DNA from: Granulicella sp. dw_53
Lineage (GTDB): Bacteria > Acidobacteriota > Terriglobia > Terriglobales > Acidobacteriaceae
Assembly (NCBI RefSeq): GCF_018449545.1
Contig: NZ_JAAVUR010000006.1
Location: 248,001-312,000 of the forward strand
Direction of reading: 5' to 3'
DNA length: 64,000 nt
The notes under the pieces: generated by a model
What the model was told of the DNA's origin: nothing
The model's input: the letters and a program-made list of their open reading frames with translations, nothing else
The model's database searches: none
In this document: in pieces, positions 53,165-62,030 of the stretch
Position numbering within the stretch: position 1 is the first letter of the stretch
Layout: each line of letters begins with the position of its first letter
Program-made: the position numbers and the translations under genes

Positions 53165-53495
53165 ATGGATTCAGTTGGGCTGGTGCCGCGGGTGGTGGGG
53201 TTCGATGTGGGAGGCCGGCGGATCGGGCTGGCTATCTCCGAACCTTCGGGCTTACGGCGCAACCGTTCGCAGAGGAGCTGCGGACTGCGTTTGGCATTAC
53301 GGTTCATTTATGGGATGAACGGCTAACGACGACAGAGCAAACCAATATCTGGACGATGCAGGTCATGGCTTCAGTCCTGGACCTGGCGGGCGGAAGGGAA
53401 TTATTGATCAGGTGGCGGCGGTGTTGATTTTGCAAGCATTTTTACAGGCCCGCGCAAACCGGATGGAGCGGGAGCCGGACGGACGGGACGAATAG
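53165..53495 (+). pseudogene. ruvX: ruvX (YqgF) pseudogene, frameshifted and internally deleted
   Basis: RuvX/YqgF is a small nuclease, also needed in E. coli for pre-16S rRNA maturation. From ATG 53165 one frame encodes VVGFDVGGRRIGLAISEPSG. The next part, GLTAQP then FAEELRTAFGITVHLWDERLTTTE, is in the -1 frame. The last part, ANQYLDDAG ... GRKGIIDQVAAVLILQAFLQAR, is in a third frame, ending at TAG 53493. Two single-base losses are implied, near 53250 (a G in TCGGGGCTT) and near 53337 (a G in GAGGCA). The segment normally between GLTAQP and FAEELR (about 40 residues, including the VVGxP motif) is missing. About 110 codons remain of about 140-150. No single start can produce a whole protein. 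Confidence 0.8.
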
Positions 53496-53530
53496 GGACA
53501 GGCGGGCTGGGGTTAGCAGAGTCCGCATCG

Positions 53531-53536
53531 TATAAT
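53531..53536 (+). promoter_or_regulatory. Candidate -10 box of greA
   Basis: TATAAT lies 72 bases before the greA ATG, in the gap after the ruvX remains. No good -35 box stands at the usual distance (TGGGGT at 53508-53513). Confidence 0.35.
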
Positions 53537-53607
53537 CGAGGTTTGAAAGCAACGGCGAAGCCGCAGCAAGTTATTTACGGGTACGCCAGTATTATCCGGA
53601 AGGCCCC

Positions 53608-54141
53608 ATGCCAGAACAAGTGATGAAACGACTCGCCGAAGAAATCAAGCTGCTCGAATATGAGCTGACGACTGAGCTTCCGGCCGAGATCAAGAAGGCG
53701 GTCGCGCTAGGCGACCTGAGCGAGAACGCCGAGTACCACATGGCGAAGCAGCGCCAGGTCTTCGTAAATGCGCGCCTGGGTCAGTTGAAGAAGCGGATGG
53801 GTGAACTCGCGATGGTCAACCTGACCAACATTCCCCATGACAAGGTTGGCTTCGGCGCGACGGTGACGGTATTCGACTCGAGCAAGAACGAAGAGATTCA
53901 GTACCAGCTGGTGACGAGCGAAGAGTCGGATGTATCGAAGGGCTTGATCTCCACCACCTCGCCCATTGGTCGCGCGTTGCTGGGCAAGAAGATCGGTGAG
54001 ACCGCTCAAGTCGTGACGCCAAATGGGAAACGCGAGTTGGAGATCTTGAAGTTAAGCACCATTCACGATGCTGCCGATGCGGCGCTCGAACTAGCTGCAG
54101 AGACGAAGGCAGCAGCGGACTCCAAGTCGGCTGCGGAGTAG
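53608..54141 (+). CDS. greA: Transcription elongation factor GreA
   Basis: GreA rescues backtracked RNA polymerase by stimulating transcript cleavage. The 177-residue protein has the N-terminal coiled coil (MKRLAEEIKLLEYELTTELPAEIKKAVALGDLSENAEYHMAKQRQ) with the conserved acidic tip residues (DLSENAEY), and the C-terminal FKBP-like domain with SPIGRALLGKKIGETAQVVTPNG. It is about 15-20 residues longer than typical GreA, owing to an Ala-rich tail (AADAALELAAETKAAADSKSAAE). Start ATG 53608. Confidence 0.92.
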   Translation: MPEQVMKRLAEEIKLLEYELTTELPAEIKKAVALGDLSENAEYHMAKQRQVFVNARLGQLKKRMGELAMVNLTNIPHDKVGFGATVTVFDSSKNEEIQYQLVTSEESDVSKGLISTTSPIGRALLGKKIGETAQVVTPNGKRELEILKLSTIHDAADAALELAAETKAAADSKSAAE

Positions 54142-54156
54142 GTTCTAGAAGACCTC

Positions 54157-54792
54157 ATGACCTGGACAAGCGCATTCGGAAGAGGCAGCGGCTGGCTGCT
54201 GCAGAAGATCGTTAACGGACTCGCTTTGTCGCGGATCTCGCCGAATACGCTGACGTTCATTGGGCTGCTGATCAACGTGGTGGCAGCGTTCTTCTTTGGG
54301 TTTGCACGGGCTCCGCATGCGGACCGGATGTTTCTTTACGCCGGGTTGATCATCATCGGAGCCGGTGTCTTCGACATGGTCGACGGACGCGTGGCACGGC
54401 AGACGAATCAGGTCTCGGTCTTCGGCGCGTTCTTCGACTCGGTGATGGACCGGTACTCCGATGTTGCGATCTTCTTCGGCCTGCTGGTGTACTACGCTCG
54501 CGGCAACCGTCTGTTCTACGTTGGGCTGGTAGCGTTCGTGATGACGGCCTCGCTGATGGTGAGCTATACGCGAGCCAGGGCAGAGGCGCTGATCGGGACC
54601 TGCAAGGTAGGCTTTATGGAGCGCCCGGAGCGCATCGTGTGCGTGATCCTGGGGGCGCTGTTCAATCGTTGGGGGATGATGGCTCCAGCGCTGTGGGTGC
54701 TGGCTTTCTTCTCGACCATCACGGTGATCCACCGCATTCGCTATACATATGTGGAGACGGAGCGCCAGAAGACGCTCGCAGCAGCTCAGTAA
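54157..54792 (+). CDS. CDP-alcohol phosphatidyltransferase
   Basis: A 211-residue membrane enzyme that transfers phosphatidyl or a related group from a CDP-alcohol. The signature D-x2-DG-x2-AR-x8-G-x3-D-x3-D is intact (DMVDGRVARQTNQVSVFGAFFDSVMDRYSD), and there are about five membrane segments. It is probably a phosphatidylglycerophosphate- or phosphatidylinositol-phosphate-type synthase; the acceptor is not clear. Starts 15 bases after greA, so it is probably co-transcribed. Confidence 0.88.
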   Translation: MTWTSAFGRGSGWLLQKIVNGLALSRISPNTLTFIGLLINVVAAFFFGFARAPHADRMFLYAGLIIIGAGVFDMVDGRVARQTNQVSVFGAFFDSVMDRYSDVAIFFGLLVYYARGNRLFYVGLVAFVMTASLMVSYTRARAEALIGTCKVGFMERPERIVCVILGALFNRWGMMAPALWVLAFFSTITVIHRIRYTYVETERQKTLAAAQ

Positions 54793-54821
54793 TATCCCTT
54801 GGTTTTGTTCTTCAAGAGTGC

Positions 54822-54847
54822 GGCTGCGGGAGGATGCTCCCGCAGCC
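54822..54847. terminator. Hairpin between convergent genes
   Basis: GGCTGCGGGAG (54822-54832) pairs perfectly with CTCCCGCAGCC (54837-54847) with a four-base loop. It is strong but has no T-run on either side. It lies between the CDP-alcohol transferase and the aldo/keto reductase. Confidence 0.5.
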
Positions 54848-54886
54848 AGCGCCAATCCAGTTATAACTTCCTAACTCTTTTTCGAC

Positions 54887-55771
54887 TTAGCCGCGGTGAC
54901 TTACGGGGGCGTGACTTATCGCGGCGAGCTCGTCGTATGCCGCCTGGGGCAGTTGAATCTTCAGAGCGGCGACGTTTTCTTCGAGGTGGGGAATCGACGA
55001 GGTTCCCGGGATGGGCAAGATCACCTTTGACCGCTTGATCAACCAGGCCAACGAGACCTGCAACGGAGTTGCTCCGAGCTCTTTGGCGACCTTCGCGATC
55101 GCATCGTGGGCGTTCCCATGGGCGACGGGAGCCCAGGGCATGAAGGCGATGTCCTTCTTTTCGCAAAAGTCGACGATGTAATCGGACTCGCGGTCGGCGA
55201 AGTTATAGCGGTTCTGTACCGAGACGATGGGAACGATTTTGAGGGCGCGCTCGATATGCTCGAGCGTGACGTTAGAGAGCCCGACGTGGCGGATCTTGCC
55301 CTGCTCGCGCAGCCTGGCGAGCGCTCCTACAGAGCCCTCGAAGGAGCTTTCGTTGTCAGGGATGTGGAACTGATAGAGATCGATGCGCTCCAGGCGAAGT
55401 CGTTTGAGGCTTCCTTCCACCGCTTCCGTGAGGTGTTTGGGGCTGCCATTCAAGGTCCATATGCCGGGCCCGGGGCGCTCGAAGCCAGCCTTGGTCGCGA
55501 TCACGAGACCGGCGGGATAGGGATGCAGGGCTTCGGCGATTAACTCTTCTGAGGTGCCGGGGCCATAGGAGTCGGCTGTGTCAATGAGGTTGATTCCAAG
55601 CTCGGTAACGCGCCGCAAGGTTGCGAGGGCGGAGGCTTTGTCTGGAGGAAGTCCCCAGTCGCCCTTTCCAAGGATCTTCAGGGCGCCGTAGCCGATGCGA
55701 TTGACGGTGAGATCTCCGCCGATAGTGAAAGTGCCCGCTGCTGCAGCGGGAAGAGTAAGTGTTTTGCTCAT
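54887..55771 (-). CDS. Aldo/keto reductase
   Basis: The 294-residue product has the AKR tetrad: Asp and Tyr in DTADSYGPG, Lys in LVIATKAGF and His in YQFHIPD, and the C-terminal cofactor segment PIPGTSSIPHLEENVAAL. It differs from the aldo/keto reductase at 26985 in the N-terminal loop (FTIGGDLTVNRIGYGALKI). Start ATG 55771. The substrate is unknown. Confidence 0.85.
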   Translation of the reverse strand: MSKTLTLPAAAAGTFTIGGDLTVNRIGYGALKILGKGDWGLPPDKASALATLRRVTELGINLIDTADSYGPGTSEELIAEALHPYPAGLVIATKAGFERPGPGIWTLNGSPKHLTEAVEGSLKRLRLERIDLYQFHIPDNESSFEGSVGALARLREQGKIRHVGLSNVTLEHIERALKIVPIVSVQNRYNFADRESDYIVDFCEKKDIAFMPWAPVAHGNAHDAIAKVAKELGATPLQVSLAWLIKRSKVILPIPGTSSIPHLEENVAALKIQLPQAAYDELAAISHAPVSHRG

Positions 55772-56078
55772 GGACGAATTGCTCCGGATGGAAGAGATGG
55801 ACCAGCGTATTTCGCGACAGGCGAAGCTTTGTGTTTCTTCTTCACCCGTAGCTCAGATGAGCCTGTTCGAGGCTGCGATTCAGGGTCCAAGCTCCTGACG
55901 GGATGTTGCATTTCATTGGATGAAGTACCGCGAGCGCAGGCGAGGATGTGGCCCAACAGCGATGGTGGGATAAAGCAGCGCGGCGGAGGGAACTTTTAGC
56001 TTGTAGTCAGAGACGAGCAAAGCTAAACGATGCGACAGCACATCTGACATTCGCCGCTAGAGGGAGCTGCCTCGAACC
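55772..56078. other. Intergenic region between aldo/keto reductase and P450 genes
   Basis: No gene is supported. The only repeat seen is a short direct repeat CTCGAACCTT at the 3' end of the P450 gene (from 56071), which includes its stop codon. A stretch near 55853 looks superficially like tRNA but has no anticodon arm. Confidence 0.5.
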
Positions 56079-57329
56079 TTAATCTCGAACCTTGACCGGA
56101 AGGGACTTGAGAGAACGCAGATAGTAGACCGGCTGGTACTCGAAGTGATCGGTTGCAAGTTCTATCTGAGGCATGCGTTGCAGAAGCTGAGACAGTGCTG
56201 CCTCGGTCTGCATCCGGGCCATGGCGGCACCCAGGCAGGTGTGCATCCCATATCCAAAAGAGAGTGAGGTTACATTCTTCCTGGTGACGTCGAGTACATC
56301 GGGATCTGCAAACTTCTCGGGATCGCGATTGGCCGCGCCCAGGCCCAGCCGAACCTCATCGCCTCTTCGAATGATGTGGCCTTGCACTTCAATATCCTCG
56401 GTGGCAACTCGTTGCAGCCATACGACGGGGCTTACGAACCGCAACAGCTCCTCTATCGCGCTCGGGATCAACTCGGGCGCATTCAGCAGATGGTTCCATT
56501 GCCGTCTGTCCGTCAGCATGTATCGCAGGGACCCACTGATCAGATTCGCCGTCGTACCGTCCCCGGCAGCTAAGAGGAAGATGCAAAGAGAAGAGATCTC
56601 GAGGTCTGGCATTTCACTGTCGGTGCTTACAAGGACAGAGATCAGGTCCTCCTCTGGCTCACGACGCCTCTTCTCGAATAACGCCAGCAGAACGGCCTCG
56701 GTTCGTACCGCTTGTTCCGTAATCCGCTCCAGCAGCGGAACATCGTTGTTGTAGATAGCGACGACGAGCTTCGCACTCAGGTTTGAAGTATCACGAATCA
56801 GTTCCCGATGTTCCTCGGGTACACCGAGAAGATCGAAGATTGCCTGAGAAGGTAATGGGTAGGCAAAGTCTTCGACGAAGTCGCATGTGGCACTGCTCTC
56901 TAACTTGTCCAGTTGCCGGGAGACACGTTTCTCCAGAGTCTTCTTGAAGGCGCCTGTGACGAGAGCCATAAAAGCTTTTACGACCGATTGTCGTTGTATC
57001 GTATGTGCGGGGGCGTCCAACCGCTGAACATTGTTCATGAGAATCCGCCAGGCGGTCTCAAAGGACCCGTGGACACTGGCGGGCAGCTTCTCGGCGCGGC
57101 GCGCCATTTGGGAGCCGTTGTTCGAAGAGAAGCGTTGCGAGTCCCGGAGAGCGGTTCTTACGTCTTCGTATCGCGATATCGACCAGAAGGAGAGCGGCTT
57201 CTCATGCCAATGCACCGGCTTCTCTTCCCGCAGCCGGGTGAATAGTCCGAAGGGTTCTTGTATGTTCGCCGGCGCGAATATGTTGTATCGCGCTGCATCG
57301 CTCAATTCGACGGTATCTATAGTCGCCAT
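56079..57329 (-). CDS. Cytochrome P450
   Basis: A soluble class I bacterial P450, 416 residues. The I-helix reads AAGDGTTANL (residues 255-264), the ExxR motif is E294-L-L-R297, and the haem Cys365 is in LSFGYGMHTCLGAAMARM. All key features are intact. No ferredoxin or ferredoxin reductase is beside it, so the electron source is elsewhere. The substrate is unknown. ATG 57329 follows GGAGACAACGAGA. Confidence 0.92.
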   Translation of the reverse strand: MATIDTVELSDAARYNIFAPANIQEPFGLFTRLREEKPVHWHEKPLSFWSISRYEDVRTALRDSQRFSSNNGSQMARRAEKLPASVHGSFETAWRILMNNVQRLDAPAHTIQRQSVVKAFMALVTGAFKKTLEKRVSRQLDKLESSATCDFVEDFAYPLPSQAIFDLLGVPEEHRELIRDTSNLSAKLVVAIYNNDVPLLERITEQAVRTEAVLLALFEKRRREPEEDLISVLVSTDSEMPDLEISSLCIFLLAAGDGTTANLISGSLRYMLTDRRQWNHLLNAPELIPSAIEELLRFVSPVVWLQRVATEDIEVQGHIIRRGDEVRLGLGAANRDPEKFADPDVLDVTRKNVTSLSFGYGMHTCLGAAMARMQTEAALSQLLQRMPQIELATDHFEYQPVYYLRSLKSLPVKVRD

Positions 57330-57452
57330 TCTCGTTGTCTCCGGGGCACGATGAACTGGCGTAGAGCGGATACAGCCACTATCTTTTTACGCGGTTCTCT
57401 GAAAGAACACCCAAGAGGGCAAACTTATTCCGAACGATATGGTGTCGATGGT

Positions 57453-58949
57453 TTAGTAGACGAGGGTTCGGTCGAGGGGGAGGCGGACCTGGAAGCAGGT
57501 GAAGTTAGGGGTGGACTCGACGTTCACGGAGCCGAAGTGTTTGGCTACGATGCGTTGTACGGCGTCGAGGCCGAGGCCTAAGGCTGTGCCAAGGGGCTTG
57601 GTGGTGAAGAAGGGTTCGAAGATGCGTTCCTTAATGGCAGGGTCGATGCCGGGGCCGTCGTCGCGGATCTCCACGAAGGCGAACTGGGCCTTGATGCGGG
57701 TGGAGAGGCCGAGGGTGCCGCGGTCTTGCATGGCGTCCAAGGCGTTTTCGATGAGAGCGGTCCATACCTGGTTGAGCTCGCTGCCGTAGGCGCGGATGGA
57801 GGGGAGGGTCAGATCGAATTCGCGTTCCACGATGACGTGTCCGAGGCGCGACTGAAGCATGGCGAGGGTACGTTCGAGAGAGTGCGCGAGATTGACGTCC
57901 TGAATGGGCACCTGATCCATATAGGAGTAGTCCTTGATGGCCGCGATGATGTCGAAGATGCGTTTGGTGGATCCGACAATGGTGCTGGAGGCGCGGGCGC
58001 TGCGGATGAGAGCAGCGAAGTTGGAGATGGCGAGGGGTAGAACTGCGGAGGTCACTTCGGCAGCCAAGGCGTCGAGCATGGTGGTAGGGAAGGCGGATTC
58101 GGCGAGGACTGGCGCAATGGCCCAGGAGTTGGGGATGTTGCGGGCCTCGAGCCAGGCGAGGAGTTCGTCTTCGCGGTCGGTTGCGGCCAAGGGGCTGGAG
58201 AGGATGGAACGGTTGATTGCGTTGGTGGAGATCCACTCGCGGGCCTGGGTGATCCAGGCGCGATAGGCGTCGAGCTCAGACTGGGAGCTGCAAAGACGTC
58301 CGAGAGTGTACTTGGCGTCGTCCTCTTCGGACAGATTGTGCGAGAGGGTGGCGGCGGCACGCTGGGCGGCGGAGGCGGGGTTGTTGAGTTCGTGGGCGAG
58401 GTTGGCGGCGAGTTTGCCAAGAGCGACGAGCTTGGCGGCCTGCTCGTCGGCGCGGGTGAAGTCGCGGACACGGTCGAGCAGTAACGAGACGCAGCGTTGG
58501 GCCATCGAGGGAATGGCGAGGAGCATGGCGGGGAAGAGATCTTCGTGGAGATCAAGGGTCCAGACGGCGCCGAAGGAGTAGCCGTCCGCGCCCCAGGTCT
58601 TCATGCGAGAGAAGGGGAGTTTGCCGGTGACCGGACTGGTTCGTCCGATGAAGAGGGTGGTGGGTCCGACGTTACGGCGGTGTACGTGCACCTCTCCCTG
58701 GAGGATGAAGTGGAGGTGATGGGAGGGTTCGTTCTGGATGAAGATCGAGGCTCCGTCGGGAGCGACGCGCTCGGTGCAGTGCGTGGCGAGCCAGGTGAAC
58801 TCGTCTTCGGTGAGGTCGTCGAGCTGAGGGAGGGCGCGGAGGGCGACGACCCTGTCGGCGAGCGAAGAGGGCTGGGAGGGTAGCGTGGCGTAGACGGTCT
58901 CCGGATAAAGGGAGGGCCGGATGTCATCGGTTCGGGTTTCGATGGGCAC
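57453..58949 (-). CDS. Cyclic-nucleotide-binding sensor histidine kinase
   Basis: The 498-residue product has an N-terminal Crp-like cyclic nucleotide-binding domain (LPQLDDLTEDEFTWLATHCTERVAPDGASIFIQNEPSHHLHFILQGEVHV, about 35-150), a HisKA-like dimerisation helix with the phospho-His in NLAHELNNPASAAQRA (His186), and a HATPase_c domain with the N box (IENALDAM), G1 (DDGPGID) and G2 (GTALGLGLDAVQRIV). It has no membrane segment and no receiver domain. No response regulator is adjacent. Start GTG 58949. Confidence 0.85.
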   Translation of the reverse strand: MPIETRTDDIRPSLYPETVYATLPSQPSSLADRVVALRALPQLDDLTEDEFTWLATHCTERVAPDGASIFIQNEPSHHLHFILQGEVHVHRRNVGPTTLFIGRTSPVTGKLPFSRMKTWGADGYSFGAVWTLDLHEDLFPAMLLAIPSMAQRCVSLLLDRVRDFTRADEQAAKLVALGKLAANLAHELNNPASAAQRAAATLSHNLSEEDDAKYTLGRLCSSQSELDAYRAWITQAREWISTNAINRSILSSPLAATDREDELLAWLEARNIPNSWAIAPVLAESAFPTTMLDALAAEVTSAVLPLAISNFAALIRSARASSTIVGSTKRIFDIIAAIKDYSYMDQVPIQDVNLAHSLERTLAMLQSRLGHVIVEREFDLTLPSIRAYGSELNQVWTALIENALDAMQDRGTLGLSTRIKAQFAFVEIRDDGPGIDPAIKERIFEPFFTTKPLGTALGLGLDAVQRIVAKHFGSVNVESTPNFTCFQVRLPLDRTLVY

Positions 58950-59129
58950 GTTTGTCTCCGGAGTTCAGCGCGTGAGGATAGCTAGACGGGCCTGTGGAGG
59001 CCCATCTGAAGTTAGGCTATCAGGCCTTGGTTAAGGTCGGCGTTGATCTGTCGGCGTCGGAACGCACGCTCTGTGAAGAAAGTCAGGAATAAACCGCAGT
59101 CGGTGCGCTTCCTGATTTTCCGTAGGATT

Positions 59130-61925
59130 TCAAAAGGCGGTGACGCCCTCTTCGATGACCAGGCGATCTACGTCGATGTTGAGGGTCATGCCGAGTTTGC
59201 GGAAGCCTTCCTTCCACTCGTCGGACCAGTACTCTTTGTCGCTGCGGCGGAGCAGATCGTTCCAGATGTTCTGGGCTTGCCAGAGGTTGACCTCGAAGGG
59301 CATCTTGTGGAGGGTCTCAGCGATGGTGACGGCGCTGGTGACGGCCTGGGTGGCGGGACTCTCTCCAGCGGCGGCGGCTTCGAGTTGGATCATGGCGCGC
59401 TTCATACGCTGGCCGGCGGTGTAGCTGAGGAGGGTGGTTTCGAGAGGGATCTGATCGGCGGCGGCGCGGGAGAGGAGAGCTTCGACCTCGACGGGATCGA
59501 AGGGGTTCGCCTCTTCGAGGTGCCGGCGGAGGCTGGCATTAATGGCGAAGCTGGCGGCCAGGGCGAGGGCCGGCGGAGGCGACATGCCGGACTCGGTAAG
59601 GAAGTGCATGAGGGAGGCGTGATCCTCGTAGATCTTCCGGAGGGAGTCTTCCATCTCGGCGAGGGTGCGGTTGAGGATGGTGCTGAGGATGCGGTGCTGC
59701 TCGTCGGCGAAGAGGGAGGTGAGGGAGTAGGCGATAGGTGTGGCGTCGGTGGCGGCTACCGCTGCAGTAGGATCGGCGAGCGGCGGCGGCGTTGCCTGGG
59801 TATGGGCGAGGCCCGCTGGAACGGCTCCGACGACGGACTCAGCTTGGCCGGGCTCGGGCTGGGTCGGGTTGAGGGTGATGTGTGGGACCGAGGGAGTTGC
59901 CGGCGGAGCTTCGGCGGAGGGAGTGAAGAAGCGGTCGATGAGGCGGATGACCTCGGGAAGGTTGGCGCGGCGGATGGCGACGCCGATGTCGGTGGAGAAG
60001 GTCGCGAAGGCTTCGACCTCGACGGGATCAGCGGGGTTGTAGCGTTTTACGGCGGCGGAGAGGTTCTGGTCGCCCAGGTGAAGGACGGCGAAGCAGATGG
60101 TCTCGGCCTCCTCGGTGACGCGGGAGCGGATGAGAGCACGGCCCAAGGCTACGCGGCCTCGCCCGGAGGAGAAGACCTCGTGCGAGTCGCGGTGGAGATC
60201 GAAGCAGAAGAGATCGCCGTCTTCGGGATAGGAGCGGAAGATGGAGCTGATAGCGTAGTGGGCGCCGACGGCCTCGAGGCCGATCTTCATGCCGGTGACG
60301 TAGCGGCGATAGATCTCGGCTCCGTCGCCCAGTTCGGGTACGTTGCTCTTGGCGGTGGCGAGGATATCGAGGAACTGTTTCTCGAGGGCGATGCCGGGTT
60401 CTCCGAAGAGCTTGGCGGCCAGTTGGAGGACGCGGCCCGCGTAGGCGATGATCTGAACGGTCTCGATGCCGGAGATCTCGTCGAAGAACCAGCCGCAGGA
60501 GGTGTACATAAGCTGAGTGTGGCGTTCGAGCTCAAGGAGTTCGAGGGCGGTGGTGCGCTCCGCAGGGGAGAGCTCGTGGCTGGCGTGCTCCGCGAAGAAG
60601 GCGTCGATGCAGGAACGATCCATGACGACGCGGATGTAGCCGTCGCGGGCGGCCCAGAGGTCTTTCAACAGACCTGCGGCGAGTGCTTCGGCCATGGGTG
60701 CTGTAGCGTCGCGGAGGAGGTCAAGGGAGTTGCGGAGGGGAGCGCGCCACTCCTGATTCCAGCCCGCCTTGCCGCCGTTGCAGCCACAGTTGGAGCGCCA
60801 TCGTTCGATGCCGTGAGCGCAGCTCCAGGAGGTGTCTTCGGCGACCTCGGCCTCCCACTGGGGAGGAAATTTCTCGAGGAACTCGCCGTAGTTTGTGAGG
60901 CGAGCCTGCTTGCCTTCCTCTATCCAGTGCATTGCGTAGGAGAGGGCCATCTCACCGTGCTTGTGATGGTGTCCGTAGCTCTCGCCATCGGTGGCGACGT
61001 GGGAGAGTTGAGGAACGTCAGGTTCACCGGGGTGGAGACCTCCGAGGAGGCGGCGACCGAACTCTTCGCCGCTGTTCAGCAGACCTTCGAAGGCGATGGC
61101 GCGGGAGCCAGGGCCGTCGTAGAAGAAGACGGCGATGCTGCGGCCTTCGTCCAAGGCGACGGTGTAGGGATGGGTGGGGTCGGCGGTGGCGTTGGAGGTA
61201 TCGGTCCAGGGAAGAGGCGCGGGCTCAGGGCTCGGAACGGCGGCCCCGGCTTTTTCTGGCGCCTTTTGCTCGGATGTCTTAAGAACGGTGGCGCCGGGAT
61301 TTGAGGCTGCCTGTATCTTTCGAACGCGGGCGCATTGGATGGGGGCGAGGACGGTGAACTTGATGCCCTCCTGAGCCATGAGGTCAAGCACTTTGCGATT
61401 GACGGCGGTCTCGGCGAGCCACATGCCCTCGGGCTTGCGGTCGAAACGGGCTTCGAAGTCCGCGATGCCCCAGCGGATCTGGGTGAGGGCGTCGCGCTCG
61501 CTGGCGAGGGGCATGATGATGTGGTTGTAGACCTGGGCCATGGCCGAGCCGTGGCCGGAGTAGCGCAGAGCGCTGGCCTTGTCGGCGTCGAGGATCATCC
61601 GGTAGGTACGGGGGGCTTTATCGTTGAGCCAACTGAGGAGGGTGGGGCCGAAGTTGAAGCTGATGCGGGCGTAGTTGTTGACGATGCGGATGATGCGGTT
61701 TTCGAGGTCGGTGATGCGGGAGGCGCCGTTGGGGGCATAACACTCGGCGGTGATACGGTCGTTCCAGTCGTGGTAGGGCGCGGCGGAGTCCTGGACCTCG
61801 ACGACCTCCAGCCAGGGGTTTTCCCGAGGCGGCTGGTAGAAGTGACCGTGGATACAGACGAAGTGCTGGGGAGCTTCAGTGGATGCGGGGGAGGTGCTCT
61901 TTGAGGACGTTCGGGTTTTTGCCAT
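59130..61925 (-). CDS. GH57 glycoside hydrolase with DUF3536
   Basis: A 931-residue enzyme. The N-terminal part is a glycoside hydrolase family 57 (alpha-amylase/4-alpha-glucanotransferase) barrel: FVCIHGHFYQPPRENPWLEVV and the catalytic-loop segments including GFD-type stretches at mid-length. The C-terminal half is DUF3536, found together with GH57 in acidobacteria, cyanobacteria and others. The protein has no signal peptide, so it probably acts on cytoplasmic alpha-glucan. Exact substrate cannot be told from sequence. Start ATG 61925. Confidence 0.88.
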   Translation of the reverse strand: MAKTRTSSKSTSPASTEAPQHFVCIHGHFYQPPRENPWLEVVEVQDSAAPYHDWNDRITAECYAPNGASRITDLENRIIRIVNNYARISFNFGPTLLSWLNDKAPRTYRMILDADKASALRYSGHGSAMAQVYNHIIMPLASERDALTQIRWGIADFEARFDRKPEGMWLAETAVNRKVLDLMAQEGIKFTVLAPIQCARVRKIQAASNPGATVLKTSEQKAPEKAGAAVPSPEPAPLPWTDTSNATADPTHPYTVALDEGRSIAVFFYDGPGSRAIAFEGLLNSGEEFGRRLLGGLHPGEPDVPQLSHVATDGESYGHHHKHGEMALSYAMHWIEEGKQARLTNYGEFLEKFPPQWEAEVAEDTSWSCAHGIERWRSNCGCNGGKAGWNQEWRAPLRNSLDLLRDATAPMAEALAAGLLKDLWAARDGYIRVVMDRSCIDAFFAEHASHELSPAERTTALELLELERHTQLMYTSCGWFFDEISGIETVQIIAYAGRVLQLAAKLFGEPGIALEKQFLDILATAKSNVPELGDGAEIYRRYVTGMKIGLEAVGAHYAISSIFRSYPEDGDLFCFDLHRDSHEVFSSGRGRVALGRALIRSRVTEEAETICFAVLHLGDQNLSAAVKRYNPADPVEVEAFATFSTDIGVAIRRANLPEVIRLIDRFFTPSAEAPPATPSVPHITLNPTQPEPGQAESVVGAVPAGLAHTQATPPPLADPTAAVAATDATPIAYSLTSLFADEQHRILSTILNRTLAEMEDSLRKIYEDHASLMHFLTESGMSPPPALALAASFAINASLRRHLEEANPFDPVEVEALLSRAAADQIPLETTLLSYTAGQRMKRAMIQLEAAAAGESPATQAVTSAVTIAETLHKMPFEVNLWQAQNIWNDLLRRSDKEYWSDEWKEGFRKLGMTLNIDVDRLVIEEGVTAF

Positions 61926-62030
61926 AAGAGGTAGTAACAGAGTATCTCGGGGGACGACCGGCTGGAATGCAGCGAAGGTCTCAGTCCATACGATTCATTT
62001 AGCGAGTCGCGGTTTGCCTGCGTCGCGTTC

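Noticed and set aside
55845..55900. tRNA-like stretch with GTAGCTCAGATG and GTTCGAGG
   Set aside because: The D-arm loop would be too short, there is no anticodon arm, and no acceptor stem can be drawn.
59043..61304. Long open frame of 753 codons on the plus strand, antisense to the GH57/DUF3536 gene
   Set aside because: It lies wholly opposite a well-supported gene in GC-rich DNA, where long antisense frames are common. It is Gly/Glu/Val-biased and has no recognisable family.
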